Of a stretch of 64,000 bases of DNA, positions 40,393 through 50,258 are shown piece by piece. Within the stretch, counting starts at the first letter, position 1. The number at the start of each line of letters is the position of its first letter. The notes under the pieces were generated by a model. That model was not told the DNA's origin. It made no database searches and saw only the letters and a program-made list of their open reading frames with translations. The position numbers and the translations under genes are program-made. Origin of the DNA: Clostridiales bacterium (GTDB taxonomy: Bacteria; Bacillota; Clostridia; Oscillospirales; Oscillospiraceae); contig SFPN01000007.1 in assembly GCA_004551945.1 (NCBI GenBank), forward strand, positions 99,272 to 163,271, given 5' to 3'.

Positions 40393-42057
40393 ATGCGTTC
40401 CGATATTGTGAAAAAAGGCATTCCCGCCGCCCCCAACCGCTCCCTGCTCTACGCCCTGGGCTACACCAAGGAGGAGCTGGAGCGCCCCCTCATCGGCGTG
40501 GTCTGCTCCTATAATGAGATCGTGCCCGGGCACATGAACCTGGACAAGATCGCCGAGGCGGTGAAGGCAGGCATCCGCGCTGCCGGGGGCACCCCTGTGG
40601 AGTTCCCCGCCATCGCCGTGTGCGACGGCATCGCCATGGGCCACACGGGAATGAAGTACTCCCTGGTGACCCGGGATCTGATCGCCGACTCCACCGAGTC
40701 CATGGCCCTGGCCCACCAGTTTGACGGCCTGGTGATGATCCCCAACTGCGACAAGAACGTCCCCGGTCTGCTGATGGCAGCAGCCCGGGTGAACGTGCCC
40801 ACCATCTTCGTCTCCGGCGGCCCCATGCTGGCCGGCCACCTGAACGACGGCCGCCGCACCTGTCTGAGCCACATGTTCGAGGCCGTGGGCGCTTACTACG
40901 CCGGCAAGCTGGACGAGGAAGGTGTGGAGGAATACGAGAACAACGCCTGCCCCACCTGCGGCTCCTGCTCCGGCATGTACACCGCAAACTCCATGAACTG
41001 CCTTACCGAGGCCATCGGCATGGCCCTGGCCGGCAACGGCACCATCCCCGCCGTTTACTCCGCCCGTCTCCGCCTGGCCAAGCACGCTGGCATGAAGATC
41101 ATGGAGCTGGTGGAAAAGGACATCCGGCCCCGGGACATCATGACCGCCGCCGCTTTCCACAACGCCGAGACCATCGACATGGCCCTGGGCTGCTCCACCA
41201 ACACCATGCTCCATCTGCCTGCCATCGCCCATGAGTGCGGCATTGAGCTGTCCTTCGACATGTCCAACGAGATCTCTGAAAAGACCCCCAACCTGTGTCA
41301 CCTGGCCCCCGCCGGCAACACCTACATGGAGGATCTGGACCGGGCCGGCGGCGTCTACGCTGTCATGAAGGAGCTGACCAAGCTGAACCTGCTGGACACC
41401 TCCCTCATCACCTGCACCGGCAAGACCGTGGCAGAAAACCTGGAGGGCGTGACCAACCGGAACCCCGAGATCATCCGTCCCGTGGAAAATCCCTACACCA
41501 AGACCGGCGGCATCGCCGTGCTGAAGGGCAACCTGGCTCCCGACGGCTGCGTGGTGAAGCAGTCCGCCGTGGCCGCAGAAATGATGGTCCACGAAGGCCC
41601 CGCCCGGGTCTTTGACAGCGAGGAGGACGCCATCTCCGCCATCTACGCCGGCAAGATCGTGGCCGGCGACGTGGTCATCATCCGCTACGAAGGCCCCAAG
41701 GGCGGCCCCGGCATGCGGGAGATGCTCAACCCCACCTCCGCCATCGCCGGCATGGGTCTGGACAAGGAAGTGGCCCTCATCACTGACGGCCGGTTCTCCG
41801 GCGCCACCCGCGGCGCCTCCATCGGCCATGTCTCCCCCGAGGCTGCCAGCGGCGGCAACATCGGCCTGGTGCAGGAGGGGGATATCATCGCCATCGACAT
41901 CCCCAACCACACCATCTCCATGAAGGTCAGCGACGAGGAGCTGGCCAAGCGCCGCGCCGCCTGGGTCTGCCCCGAACCCAAAGTCAAGACTGGATACTTG
42001 GCACGCTATGCCAAGCTGGTTTCCTCTGCTGATAAGGGCGCCATCCTGGAACTCTAA
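40393..42057 (+). CDS. ilvD: Dihydroxy-acid dehydratase
   Basis: IlvD dehydrates dihydroxy-acids to the 2-oxoacids used for Val, Ile and Leu, using an iron-sulfur cluster. The 554-residue protein has the cluster cysteines in NCDKNVPG near residue 119 and CPTCGSCSGMYTANSMNCL near 192, plus GRFSGATRGASIGHVSPEA near 465. Length is normal. AAGGAGGACACTCTC precedes the ATG. It is divergent from a GntR regulator, unlike ilvBNC, which sit behind a leader peptide, so the pathway is split into two differently controlled units. Confidence 0.97.
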   Translation: MRSDIVKKGIPAAPNRSLLYALGYTKEELERPLIGVVCSYNEIVPGHMNLDKIAEAVKAGIRAAGGTPVEFPAIAVCDGIAMGHTGMKYSLVTRDLIADSTESMALAHQFDGLVMIPNCDKNVPGLLMAAARVNVPTIFVSGGPMLAGHLNDGRRTCLSHMFEAVGAYYAGKLDEEGVEEYENNACPTCGSCSGMYTANSMNCLTEAIGMALAGNGTIPAVYSARLRLAKHAGMKIMELVEKDIRPRDIMTAAAFHNAETIDMALGCSTNTMLHLPAIAHECGIELSFDMSNEISEKTPNLCHLAPAGNTYMEDLDRAGGVYAVMKELTKLNLLDTSLITCTGKTVAENLEGVTNRNPEIIRPVENPYTKTGGIAVLKGNLAPDGCVVKQSAVAAEMMVHEGPARVFDSEEDAISAIYAGKIVAGDVVIIRYEGPKGGPGMREMLNPTSAIAGMGLDKEVALITDGRFSGATRGASIGHVSPEAASGGNIGLVQEGDIIAIDIPNHTISMKVSDEELAKRRAAWVCPEPKVKTGYLARYAKLVSSADKGAILEL

Positions 42058-42090
42058 CATACAATTTCATACCGAAAGGGAGTATATACA

Positions 42091-43155
42091 ATGCTGGATA
42101 TCAAGATCGAAAAGACCAAGAATCCCAAGGCAAAGCCCACCGGCAAGCTGGGCTTCGGCAAGGTGTTCACCGACCACATGTTCGTCATGAACTACACCAA
42201 CGGCAAGGGCTGGCACGATCCCCGGATCGTCCCCTACCAGGACATCACCCTGTCTCCCGCCTCCATGGTGTTCCACTATGGTCAGGAGATGTTCGAGGGT
42301 CTGAAGGCCTACAAGGGTGAGGACGGCGTCAACTACCTCTTCCGCCCTGACATGAACGCCAAGCGCACCAACGACACCAACGACCGTCTGTGCATCCCCC
42401 AGATCCCCGTGGAGGATTTTGTCCAGGCTGTGAAGGCCGTGGTGAAGGTGGACGAGGATTGGATTCCCACCGAGCCCGGCACCTCCCTGTACATTCGTCC
42501 CTTCATCATCGCCACCGAGCCCTTCCTGGGGGTGGATGTGTCCGAGACCTTCCTGTTTATGATCATCCTGTCCCCCTCCGGGGCTTACTATGAAAGCGGT
42601 CTGGAGCCCGTGGGCATCTGGATCGAGGACGACTATGTCCGCGCCGTCAAGGGCGGCATGGGCTTTGCCAAGACCGGCGGCAACTACGCAGCCTCCCTGG
42701 CCGCCCAGGTGAAGGCCCACAACGACGGCTATTCCCAGGTGCTGTGGCTGGACGGCGTGGAGCGCAAGTACATTGAAGAGGTGGGCGCCATGAACATCTT
42801 CTTCAAGATCGACGGCAAGATCCTTACCCCCATGCTCAACGGCTCCATCCTGCCCGGCATCACCCGGAACTCTGTGCTGCAGCTGTGCCGGGATTGGGGC
42901 ATGGACGTGGAAGAGCGCCGCATCTCCGTGGACGAGCTGATCCAGGCTCAGAAGGACGGCAAGCTGGAGGAGTGCTTCGGCACCGGCACCGCCGCGGTTA
43001 TCTCTCCTGTGGGCAAGCTGCGCTACAAGGATGACGTGATGATCATCGGCGGCGGCAAGATCGGCCCCGTCAGCCAGAAGCTCTATGACACCGTCACCGG
43101 CATCCAGCTGGGCAAGCTGGAGGACAAGTTCGGCTGGCGCGTGGTCGTCGAATAA
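42091..43155 (+). CDS. ilvE: Branched-chain amino-acid aminotransferase
   Basis: IlvE performs the last, reversible transamination for Val, Ile and Leu. The 354-residue class IV enzyme is of the longer, eukaryote-like BCAT type: GLKAYKGEDG near 71, FRPDMNAKR, TSLYIRPF near 131, the PLP lysine in GFAKTGGNYAAS near 195, EVGAMNIFF near 230 and GTGTAAVISPVG near 300. It starts 33 bases after ilvD, with CCGAAAGGGAGTATATACA before the ATG, and is likely co-transcribed with it. Confidence 0.96.
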   Translation: MLDIKIEKTKNPKAKPTGKLGFGKVFTDHMFVMNYTNGKGWHDPRIVPYQDITLSPASMVFHYGQEMFEGLKAYKGEDGVNYLFRPDMNAKRTNDTNDRLCIPQIPVEDFVQAVKAVVKVDEDWIPTEPGTSLYIRPFIIATEPFLGVDVSETFLFMIILSPSGAYYESGLEPVGIWIEDDYVRAVKGGMGFAKTGGNYAASLAAQVKAHNDGYSQVLWLDGVERKYIEEVGAMNIFFKIDGKILTPMLNGSILPGITRNSVLQLCRDWGMDVEERRISVDELIQAQKDGKLEECFGTGTAAVISPVGKLRYKDDVMIIGGGKIGPVSQKLYDTVTGIQLGKLEDKFGWRVVVE

Positions 43156-43156
43156 A

Positions 43157-43321
43157 CTTTTGAAACGGGCACCTAGGCTGTGCCTTCGTTCCAAAAGACA
43201 GCATACGGAGGTATCAGGCTGCCTACAGACGGCAGGCCCGTTCCAAAAGTGAAAGATTGCAGCCCGACTGCGCGCACGAGCCGGCCGCCTCAGGCGGTCG
43301 GCTCGCACACTTGCGGGCTGA
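43157..43321 (+). repeat. Modular hairpin element, copy C, 5' half
   Basis: It starts with an outer inverted repeat ACTTTTG.AACGGGC / GCCCGTT.CAAAAGT (from 43157), then linker L1 (GCAGCCCGACTGCGCGCA, 43259-43276), a hairpin GAGCCG.CCGCC/GGCGG.CGGCTC, and linker L2 CACACTTGCGGGCTGA at 43306-43321. Linker L2 is cut here by a MITE and continues as TGAGAAG after it. Confidence 0.7.
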
Positions 43322-43468
43322 TACTAGTTCTTGATAAAAAGCTTTCAAAGCTTTTTATAGCGCAAAGCGCGTCAAGAACTGCATGAGACGGTGCAGCGTG
43401 CGTTAGCACGATGCGAGTGTGCGCAGCACACGGGATTCTTGATTCAATTTTTTAATCAAGAATCAGTA
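43322..43468 (+). mobile_element. MITE copy 3, 147 bp, TSD TGA, inserted in a modular element
   Basis: Full-length copy with ends as in copy 1, flanked by TGA at 43319-43321 and TGA at 43469-43471. Removing it and one TGA restores GGGCTGAGAAG, matching linker L2 of the uninterrupted copies (GGCCTGAGAAG in D, GACCTGAGAAG in A, GGGCTGAGAGG in B). Confidence 0.88.
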
Positions 43469-43560
43469 TGAGAAGAGTTTTTTCACCGGCAAAGCCGGCA
43501 AAAAAACGAGCAAAATTCCTTCCGCCGCCTGCGGGCGGCGGAACTCTGCGAGACAGGAGA
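43469..43560 (+). repeat. Modular hairpin element, copy C, 3' half
   Basis: After the MITE come TGAGAAG, a hairpin CCGGC/GCCGG with T and A arms, a hairpin CCGCCGCC/GGCGGCGG and linker L3 AACTCTGCGAGAC at 43542-43554, ending just before the ribosome site of the next gene. Confidence 0.65.
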
Positions 43561-43567
43561 AATTTAT

Positions 43568-44884
43568 ATGGATCAACTGGTATCCCGGCTGCTGCTCTAT
43601 GGAGACCTGGGGCAGGACAGCATCCTCATGAAGCTCTCGAAGCTCTTCCAGGACTGGAAGGGAAACAACTGCCCCCGTCAGGTCCTCATCCGGGGAATCT
43701 ATGACCAGGTGAAGGCCCTGCTGGACCTGGCCACCGACTACGGCTTTGATGAAAACCTGTGGCAGAACTACCTGACCTTCCTGCTTATGACCAATGAGAA
43801 CTCCTTCAGCCTCATCACCGAGCGGGTGGGGGAGCTGGACGGGTCCGTGAACCACTTTGCCAAAAACGACTTTCAGGTGTTCCGCAGCCTGTTCCACTAT
43901 GACTTCTCCCCCATTGAGCGGGATTTGGGCATCGACTGCTTTACCACCCTCTGCCGCTACAAGGCCATCTACAAGCACGAGCGGCGGTACAACAAAAACG
44001 TCAGCGAAAAAGTCCGGGAGTTAAGCCGCCGCCTGGCCGCTGCCCGGGACGAGGAGGAATTTTTCTCCCTGGTCACTGAGCACTACCGCCAGTACGGCGT
44101 GGGCCTCATTGGCCTGAACAAGGCCTTCCGCATCAAGTCCGGCCCCAACGGGGTGGAGCTGATCCCCATCTACAACACGGACAAGGTGATGCTGGCCGAC
44201 CTGGTGGGCTATGAGAGCCAGAAGGCCCAGCTGCGGGGAAACACCGAGGCCTTCCTGGCCGGCCGCAGCGCCAACAACGCCCTGCTCTACGGCGACGCAG
44301 GCACCGGCAAGTCCTCCAGCGTCAAGGCCCTCATCAACGAGTATTACGACCAGGGCCTGCGGATGATCGAAATTTACAAGCACCAGTTCAAGGACCTGTC
44401 GGCGGTGATCGCCATGGTGAAAAACCGCAACTACCGGTTCATCATCTTTATCGACGACCTGTCCTTTGAGGAGAACGAGGTGGAGTACAAGTTCCTCAAG
44501 GCAGTCATCGAGGGCGGCGTGGAGACCAAGCCGGACAACGTGCTGCTCTACGCCACCTCCAACCGGCGGAACCTGATCCGGGAGACCTGGAAGGACCGGG
44601 GGGACATGGAGCACGACAACGATGTGCACCGGTCGGACACCCTGGAGGAAAAGCTCTCCCTGTCCGCCCGGTTCGGCACCCGCATCCAGTATTCCGTCCC
44701 CAACCACAACCAGTTCAAAGACATCGTCCTGGAGTTGGCCCAGCGGGAGGGACTGAAGGTGCCCAAGGACGTGCTCCTGGCCGAGGCCAACAAGTGGGAG
44801 CTGCGTCACGGGGGCGTCTCCGGGCGCACCGCCCAGCAGTTTATCAACTACATGTCCGGGAGCTTCCCGGTGAGCGAAACCTAA
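43568..44884 (+). CDS. DUF815-family AAA ATPase
   Basis: The 438-residue protein has an unrecognised helical N-terminal half (1-200) and a C-terminal AAA module: the lead-in LADLVGYESQKAQLRGNTEAFL near 209, Walker A LLYGDAGTGKSS near 241, Walker B FIIFIDDLSFEENE near 288, sensor-1 LLYATSNRRNL near 323 and an Arg in SLSARFGTRI near 362. This matches the DUF815 family, widespread in Firmicutes and not functionally defined. GAGACAGGAGAAATTTAT precedes the ATG. The upstream region is a repeat element, so its promoter is unclear. Confidence 0.88.
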   Translation: MDQLVSRLLLYGDLGQDSILMKLSKLFQDWKGNNCPRQVLIRGIYDQVKALLDLATDYGFDENLWQNYLTFLLMTNENSFSLITERVGELDGSVNHFAKNDFQVFRSLFHYDFSPIERDLGIDCFTTLCRYKAIYKHERRYNKNVSEKVRELSRRLAAARDEEEFFSLVTEHYRQYGVGLIGLNKAFRIKSGPNGVELIPIYNTDKVMLADLVGYESQKAQLRGNTEAFLAGRSANNALLYGDAGTGKSSSVKALINEYYDQGLRMIEIYKHQFKDLSAVIAMVKNRNYRFIIFIDDLSFEENEVEYKFLKAVIEGGVETKPDNVLLYATSNRRNLIRETWKDRGDMEHDNDVHRSDTLEEKLSLSARFGTRIQYSVPNHNQFKDIVLELAQREGLKVPKDVLLAEANKWELRHGGVSGRTAQQFINYMSGSFPVSET

Positions 44885-44908
44885 ACACACCCCGTAAACA
44901 AAACAACG

Positions 44909-44950
44909 CTCCCCCTGAGAGGACAGCTTTCTGTCTCTCCCAGGGGGAGC
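44909..44950. terminator. Shared terminator between convergent genes
   Basis: GCTCCCCCTG (44909-44918) pairs with CAGGGGGAGC (44941-44950), with an inner GACAG/CTGTC stem, between the DUF815 gene and the minus-strand transporter. Confidence 0.75.
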
Positions 44951-44974
44951 ATTGCTCTATGCACGCAGGAAAGG

Positions 44975-45847
44975 TCATTGGGCCAGATTGTGCCGTTTGG
45001 GGTGGAAGCACTCTCCGAAGATGGCCCCGCCCAGGATGAGGACCGCACCCAGCAGCTGGATGGGGAGAAGGGACTCGTGGAGCAGCGCCACCGACATAAG
45101 AACCGCCGACAGAGGCTCCAGGTAGCCGCAGATGGCCACCGTCTGCACCGGCAGGCGGCCGATGGAGGAGAAGTAGCAGTAGCAGCCCAGGGCGGTGTTC
45201 ACCAGGCCCAGGAAGAGGATGGGCCCCCAGTCCCCCGGCCGGATGGAGAGGGCAAAGCCCTGGCGAAGCCCCACGAACAGGGCGGTGACGAAAAAGGCGG
45301 CCAGCAGCTGAATGGCGGCGTTTTCCAGGCCGGTGATGGCCTGGGCTTTTTTGTTGGAGATGACCATGGCCGCGTAGAGCAGGGCGGACATGGCCCCGCA
45401 GAACAGGCCAAAGAGGGACTTGCCCTGCTGGAAGGCCTGTCCGCTCACCAGCACCACCCCCACCAGCACCGCCAGAAAGCCCAGAACCTTGGGCCGGGTG
45501 AGGGCCTCCTGAAAGAGCAGGGGGGAGAGGAGCATGACGATCACCGGCCCGCAGTAGTAGGCCAGGGAGGCCAGGCTCACTCCGATGAGCTGGTAGGCCT
45601 CATAGAGGAAAATCCACCCGCCTCCCAGGGCAGCCCCGGAGAGGATCAGGAAGAACAGGTTCTTTTTGTGGGTCCAGAAGGCGGCCCTGGTTCGGGTTAC
45701 CCCGCACAGAACCAGCAGGCACAGGCTGCCCAGCAGGGTGCGGAGCAGGACGATTTCCTGGCTGGAGAGGAGAATGGCGCTGGCCACGATGCCGTTGGAG
45801 CCGAAGAGAAGCAGAGAGAAAAAATATTTGCCATGGGCGGCGTGCAT
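44975..45847 (-). CDS. EamA/DMT-family transporter
   Basis: The 290-residue membrane protein has ten hydrophobic helices in two EamA repeats, as in RhaT/YdcZ-like drug/metabolite exporters. Visible features are SSQEIVLLRTLLGSLCLL in the first half and SSIGRLPVQTVAICGYLEPLSAVLMSVALLHE in the second. The substrate is unknown. The ATG at 45847 is chosen because AAAGGAGG lies eight bases upstream; a start 16 codons earlier lacks one. It is divergent from a damaged LysR gene that may once have regulated it. Confidence 0.87.
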   Translation of the reverse strand: MHAAHGKYFFSLLLFGSNGIVASAILLSSQEIVLLRTLLGSLCLLVLCGVTRTRAAFWTHKKNLFFLILSGAALGGGWIFLYEAYQLIGVSLASLAYYCGPVIVMLLSPLLFQEALTRPKVLGFLAVLVGVVLVSGQAFQQGKSLFGLFCGAMSALLYAAMVISNKKAQAITGLENAAIQLLAAFFVTALFVGLRQGFALSIRPGDWGPILFLGLVNTALGCYCYFSSIGRLPVQTVAICGYLEPLSAVLMSVALLHESLLPIQLLGAVLILGGAIFGECFHPKRHNLAQ

Positions 45848-45968
45848 GGGAGGGGCCTCCTTTGTCTTGCAAATTGAGCAGGTGTAGTGTACCATAGGTT
45901 CAAAAATCTGAAAAGCGAATCTTTCTCATGTTTCTTATAATAAAACCAGATACTATGAGGTGTTGGAC

Positions 45969-46427
45969 ATGGACCGGAATCTGCAAAAATACATGGCCTT
46001 TGTGAAAACCGCGGCTTACGGCAGCTTCACCCAGGCGGCCCGGAAGCTGAACTACTCCCAATCCGGGATCAGCCGGATGATCGGCGACCTGGAGAGCGAG
46101 TGGAACGTGACCCTGCTGGAGCGGGGGGACAACGCGGAGGTGGCGGAGGTCTTCCGCCGCCAGGGGCTGGCCCCCAAGGTTCACGTGACCCTCTGGGACG
46201 ACTACGCCATCCTGTCCATGGTGGAGAGCGGCCTGGGGGTGAGCATTCTGCCCCGGCTGATCCTGAAGCGGTCCCCCTACCAGGTGGCGGTCCGGCCTTT
46301 GGAACCGGCTGCCTATCGGGACATTGTGCTGGCTCTGCGCAGCCGAGCCACCGCCTCCCTGGCGGTCCGGCGGTTTCTGGAATACTGGACGCCGTGGGAC
46401 AGTCAAACCGGAAAACCGGGGGAATAA
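45969..46427 (+). CDS. LysR-family regulator with a large internal deletion (probably non-functional)
   Basis: This 152-residue frame begins as a LysR DNA-binding domain (residues 1-53: FVKTAAYGSFTQAARKLNYSQSGISRMIGDLE ... TLLERG) and then jumps directly to the last third of an effector domain (AEVFRRQGLAPKVHVT ... ESGLGVSILPRLILKR). About 140-150 residues normally found between them are missing, while the frame is kept. It could still bind DNA but lacks most of the ligand domain and the linker helix. It is divergent from the DMT transporter gene, a typical LysR arrangement, so it is likely a decayed local regulator. Confidence 0.75.
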   Translation: MDRNLQKYMAFVKTAAYGSFTQAARKLNYSQSGISRMIGDLESEWNVTLLERGDNAEVAEVFRRQGLAPKVHVTLWDDYAILSMVESGLGVSILPRLILKRSPYQVAVRPLEPAAYRDIVLALRSRATASLAVRRFLEYWTPWDSQTGKPGE

Positions 46428-46544
46428 TTTTGGCAGTCACCGTTGGAAAGTGCAAAAAACGGCGGGGAATCGGGGGCGCGTCTGTGAAAATCTCTGAAAA
46501 GCACAAAAAAATAAAAAAATCAAATCAGATTCCCGCCGGAGCCC

Positions 46545-46573
46545 TTGACAATTTCCAGGGGAAGTGCTACATT
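46545..46573 (+). promoter_or_regulatory. Sigma-A promoter of the hrcA-grpE-dnaK-dnaJ operon
   Basis: TTGACA at 46545-46550, 17-bp spacer, TACATT at 46568-46573, immediately before CIRCE. Confidence 0.75.
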
Positions 46574-46577
46574 AACT

Positions 46578-46604
46578 TTAGCACTCGGGGGAACTGAGTG
46601 CTAA
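46578..46604 (+). promoter_or_regulatory. CIRCE operator (HrcA binding site)
   Basis: Perfect consensus TTAGCACTC, nine bases, GAGTGCTAA. HrcA binds here and represses the operon until heat shock. It overlaps the transcription start. Confidence 0.97.
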
Positions 46605-46637
46605 AGTTAAGCCCGAGGCCAAAGGAGGCCAAAGAAA

Positions 46638-47696
46638 ATGGAACTGTCGGAGCGGAAGAAGCAGATTCTTCGCGCGGTCGTGGAAAACTACATACAGACC
46701 GCGGAGCCTGTGGGCTCTAAGGCCATCGTGGCCAGCGCAGGACTGAAGGTCTCCTCCGCAACGATCCGAAACGAAATGGCGGAGCTGGAAAACCTGGGCC
46801 TGCTGGAGCAGCCCCACACCTCCGCCGGGCGGGTCCCCTCCCCCCAGGGCTACCGGCTCTATGTGAACGAACTCATGGAGGAGCACCGGCTGACCATGCA
46901 GGAGACCCAGAAGATCAACGAGGCCCTGCACACCAAGATCCGCCAGATGGACCAGGTGATGACCGAAGCGGGAAAGATCATCTCCCAGCTGACCAAGTAC
47001 CCCACCTTCTCCCTGACCACCGGCACCAGGAAAGCGGTGATCAACCGGTACGACCTGCTGATGGTGGAGGAAAACTCCTTCATCGCCGTCCTTATGACAG
47101 ACACCCAGGTGGTCAAAAACAAGCTGTTCCGCCTGCCCACTGAGCTGTCGGACACCCAGCTTCAGCTGCTGGGCACCCTGCTGAACACCTCCTTCACGGG
47201 CCTGACCCTGGAGCAGCTCACCCCGGAGCTGATGCGGGTGGCCGCCCATTCGGGGGGCGAGGCCTACAGCCTCATCAGCCTGGTGGTGTCCTTCGCCATG
47301 GAGGTGCTGGAGGATCTGGAGAGCAGCGTGGTTCACACCGCCGGTATCCCCACCCTGCTGACCCACCCGGAGTACCAGAGCCTGGAAAAGGCAGAGCCCC
47401 TGATGAATTACCTGTCCGAAATGGGCGACGGCATGAACCTGCCGGTGATTCAGGGGGAAAACGTCCGCATCCTCATCGGCCCGGAGAACGTGGCCGATGA
47501 GCTGAAAAACTCCAGCGTGATCATGGCAAGCTATGACATCGGCGGAGGGATGCAGGGCGTCATTGGCGTGGTAGGCCCCACGCGGATGGATTACGCAGAT
47601 TTGGCGGCTCGTCTTTCCTACTTTGCGGAAGGACTGTCCCGCATGTTTGGAAAGGGCGAGATCCCACCGCCCGCCGGGGAAGATCCCCAGGATTAA
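46638..47696 (+). CDS. hrcA: Heat-inducible transcription repressor HrcA
   Basis: HrcA represses chaperone operons by binding CIRCE and needs GroEL for activity. The 352-residue protein has the N-terminal winged helix (LSERKKQILRAVVENYIQTAEPVGSKAI and SSATIRNEMAELENLGLLEQPHTSAGRVPS, residues 3-65) and the GAF-like and dimerisation domains with FNINRYDLL-type and IGPENVADELKNSSVI segments. It is the first gene after a CIRCE site, so it is autoregulated. GAGGCCAAAGGAGGCCAAAGAAA precedes the ATG. Confidence 0.97.
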   Translation: MELSERKKQILRAVVENYIQTAEPVGSKAIVASAGLKVSSATIRNEMAELENLGLLEQPHTSAGRVPSPQGYRLYVNELMEEHRLTMQETQKINEALHTKIRQMDQVMTEAGKIISQLTKYPTFSLTTGTRKAVINRYDLLMVEENSFIAVLMTDTQVVKNKLFRLPTELSDTQLQLLGTLLNTSFTGLTLEQLTPELMRVAAHSGGEAYSLISLVVSFAMEVLEDLESSVVHTAGIPTLLTHPEYQSLEKAEPLMNYLSEMGDGMNLPVIQGENVRILIGPENVADELKNSSVIMASYDIGGGMQGVIGVVGPTRMDYADLAARLSYFAEGLSRMFGKGEIPPPAGEDPQD

Positions 47697-47732
47697 GGGG
47701 GAACCCCAGGAATAAGGAGGAAGACCAACGCA

Positions 47733-48263
47733 ATGAGCAAGAAAGATCAGGATCAGAACAAGCCCGAATCCCAGCAGGAGGAGACTGCGGAGGAAGCGGT
47801 CCAGGAGGAGCAGGCTGCCGAGCCCACCCCCGAGGAAGCCCTCCAGGCCAGCCTCAGAGAACAGGAGGACAAATACCTCCGTCTGCTGGCGGAATATGAC
47901 AACTACCGGAAGCGAAGCCAGAAGGAGAAGGAGAACGCCTGGACCACCGCCAAGGCGGACACTGCCAAGGAGTTTCTCCCCGTTTACGACAATCTGGAGC
48001 GTGCCCTGAAGCAGGAGACCACCGACGAGGCCTACGCCAAAGGGGTCCAGATGATTATGACCCAGCTGAAAACCGTGCTGGAAAAGCTGGGCATCGAAGA
48101 GATCCCCGCCCTGGGGGAGACCTTCGACCCCAATTTCCACAACGCGGTGATGCACATGGAAGACGAATCCCTGGGAGAAAATACCGTGGCGGAAGTCTTC
48201 CAGACCGGTTTTAAGATCGGCGACAAGGTAATCCGGCACGCTATGGTGAAAGTGGCAAACTGA
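47733..48263 (+). CDS. grpE: Nucleotide exchange factor GrpE
   Basis: GrpE releases ADP from DnaK. The 176-residue protein has an acidic, Gln/Glu-rich disordered head (1-45), a long coiled-coil helix with LRLLAEYDNYRKRSQKEKENA near 50-70 and the C-terminal beta domain ending with FQTGFKIGDKVIRHAMVKVA. It is complete. GAATAAGGAGGAAGACCAACGCA precedes the ATG, 36 bases after hrcA. Its normal partner DnaK is encoded next but appears broken. Confidence 0.96.
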   Translation: MSKKDQDQNKPESQQEETAEEAVQEEQAAEPTPEEALQASLREQEDKYLRLLAEYDNYRKRSQKEKENAWTTAKADTAKEFLPVYDNLERALKQETTDEAYAKGVQMIMTQLKTVLEKLGIEEIPALGETFDPNFHNAVMHMEDESLGENTVAEVFQTGFKIGDKVIRHAMVKVAN

Positions 48264-48339
48264 GCCACCGCCATTCACATAAATCTCAATCATTACTCAA
48301 AAAACAAGATTCACTGTTCTTAATAAGGAGGAACCAGTT

Positions 48340-49757
<1,418 letters not shown>

Positions 49758-49761
<4 letters not shown>

Positions 49762-50159
49762 AGGAAGCCGAGCAGTTTGCCGCTGAGGACGCCAAGCGCA
49801 AGGAAGAGGTGGACACCCGCAACCAGGCCGACCAGATGGTTTACCAGAGCGAGAAGGCCATCGAGGAGATGAAGGATAAGCTGGATGCCAGCGAGATCAG
49901 CGAGCTGGAGGCCGAGGTGAACAAGGTGAAGGAAGCCCTGAAGGGCACCGACACCGCCGCCATCAAGGCAGCCACCGACAGCCTGACCCAGGCCTTCTAC
50001 AAGGTCAGCGAGAAGATGTACCAGCAGGCAGGCGCCCAGGGTCAGCCCGGCCCCGACATGGGCGGCGCAGGCTTCGGCGGCCAGCAGCCCGGCGGCAACC
50101 CCGGCCAGGGCCCCGACGACGTGGTGGACGCTGACTACACCGTGGTGGACGATCAGTAA
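49758..50159 (+). pseudogene. dnaK: Out-of-frame C-terminal lid of DnaK
   Basis: Reading from 49758 gives LKEAEQFAAEDAKRKEEVDTRNQADQM, the start of the DnaK lid, and continues to the Gly/Pro-rich tail and acidic end DADYTVVDDQ, which is the normal C-terminus. The frame is +2 relative to the upstream dnaK frame. There is no ribosome site; the first possible start is a GTG at 49809. It is therefore the separated 3' part of dnaK, either by a real deletion or by an error in this sequence. Confidence 0.85.
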
Positions 50160-50185
50160 TAGAATCAGAATCCAACGCATACCGG

Positions 50186-50211
50186 CGGGGGACAGGATTT
50201 CCTGTCCCCCT
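50186..50211 (+). terminator. Hairpin between dnaK and dnaJ
   Basis: GGGGGACAGG/CCTGTCCCC with a 4-base loop, no T-run. It may reduce read-through into dnaJ or protect the upstream mRNA. Confidence 0.45.
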
Positions 50212-50258
50212 GCTTGTGCAAAATGCGTTCAGACAGCCTATCTGTGAGGTGAATCCCG

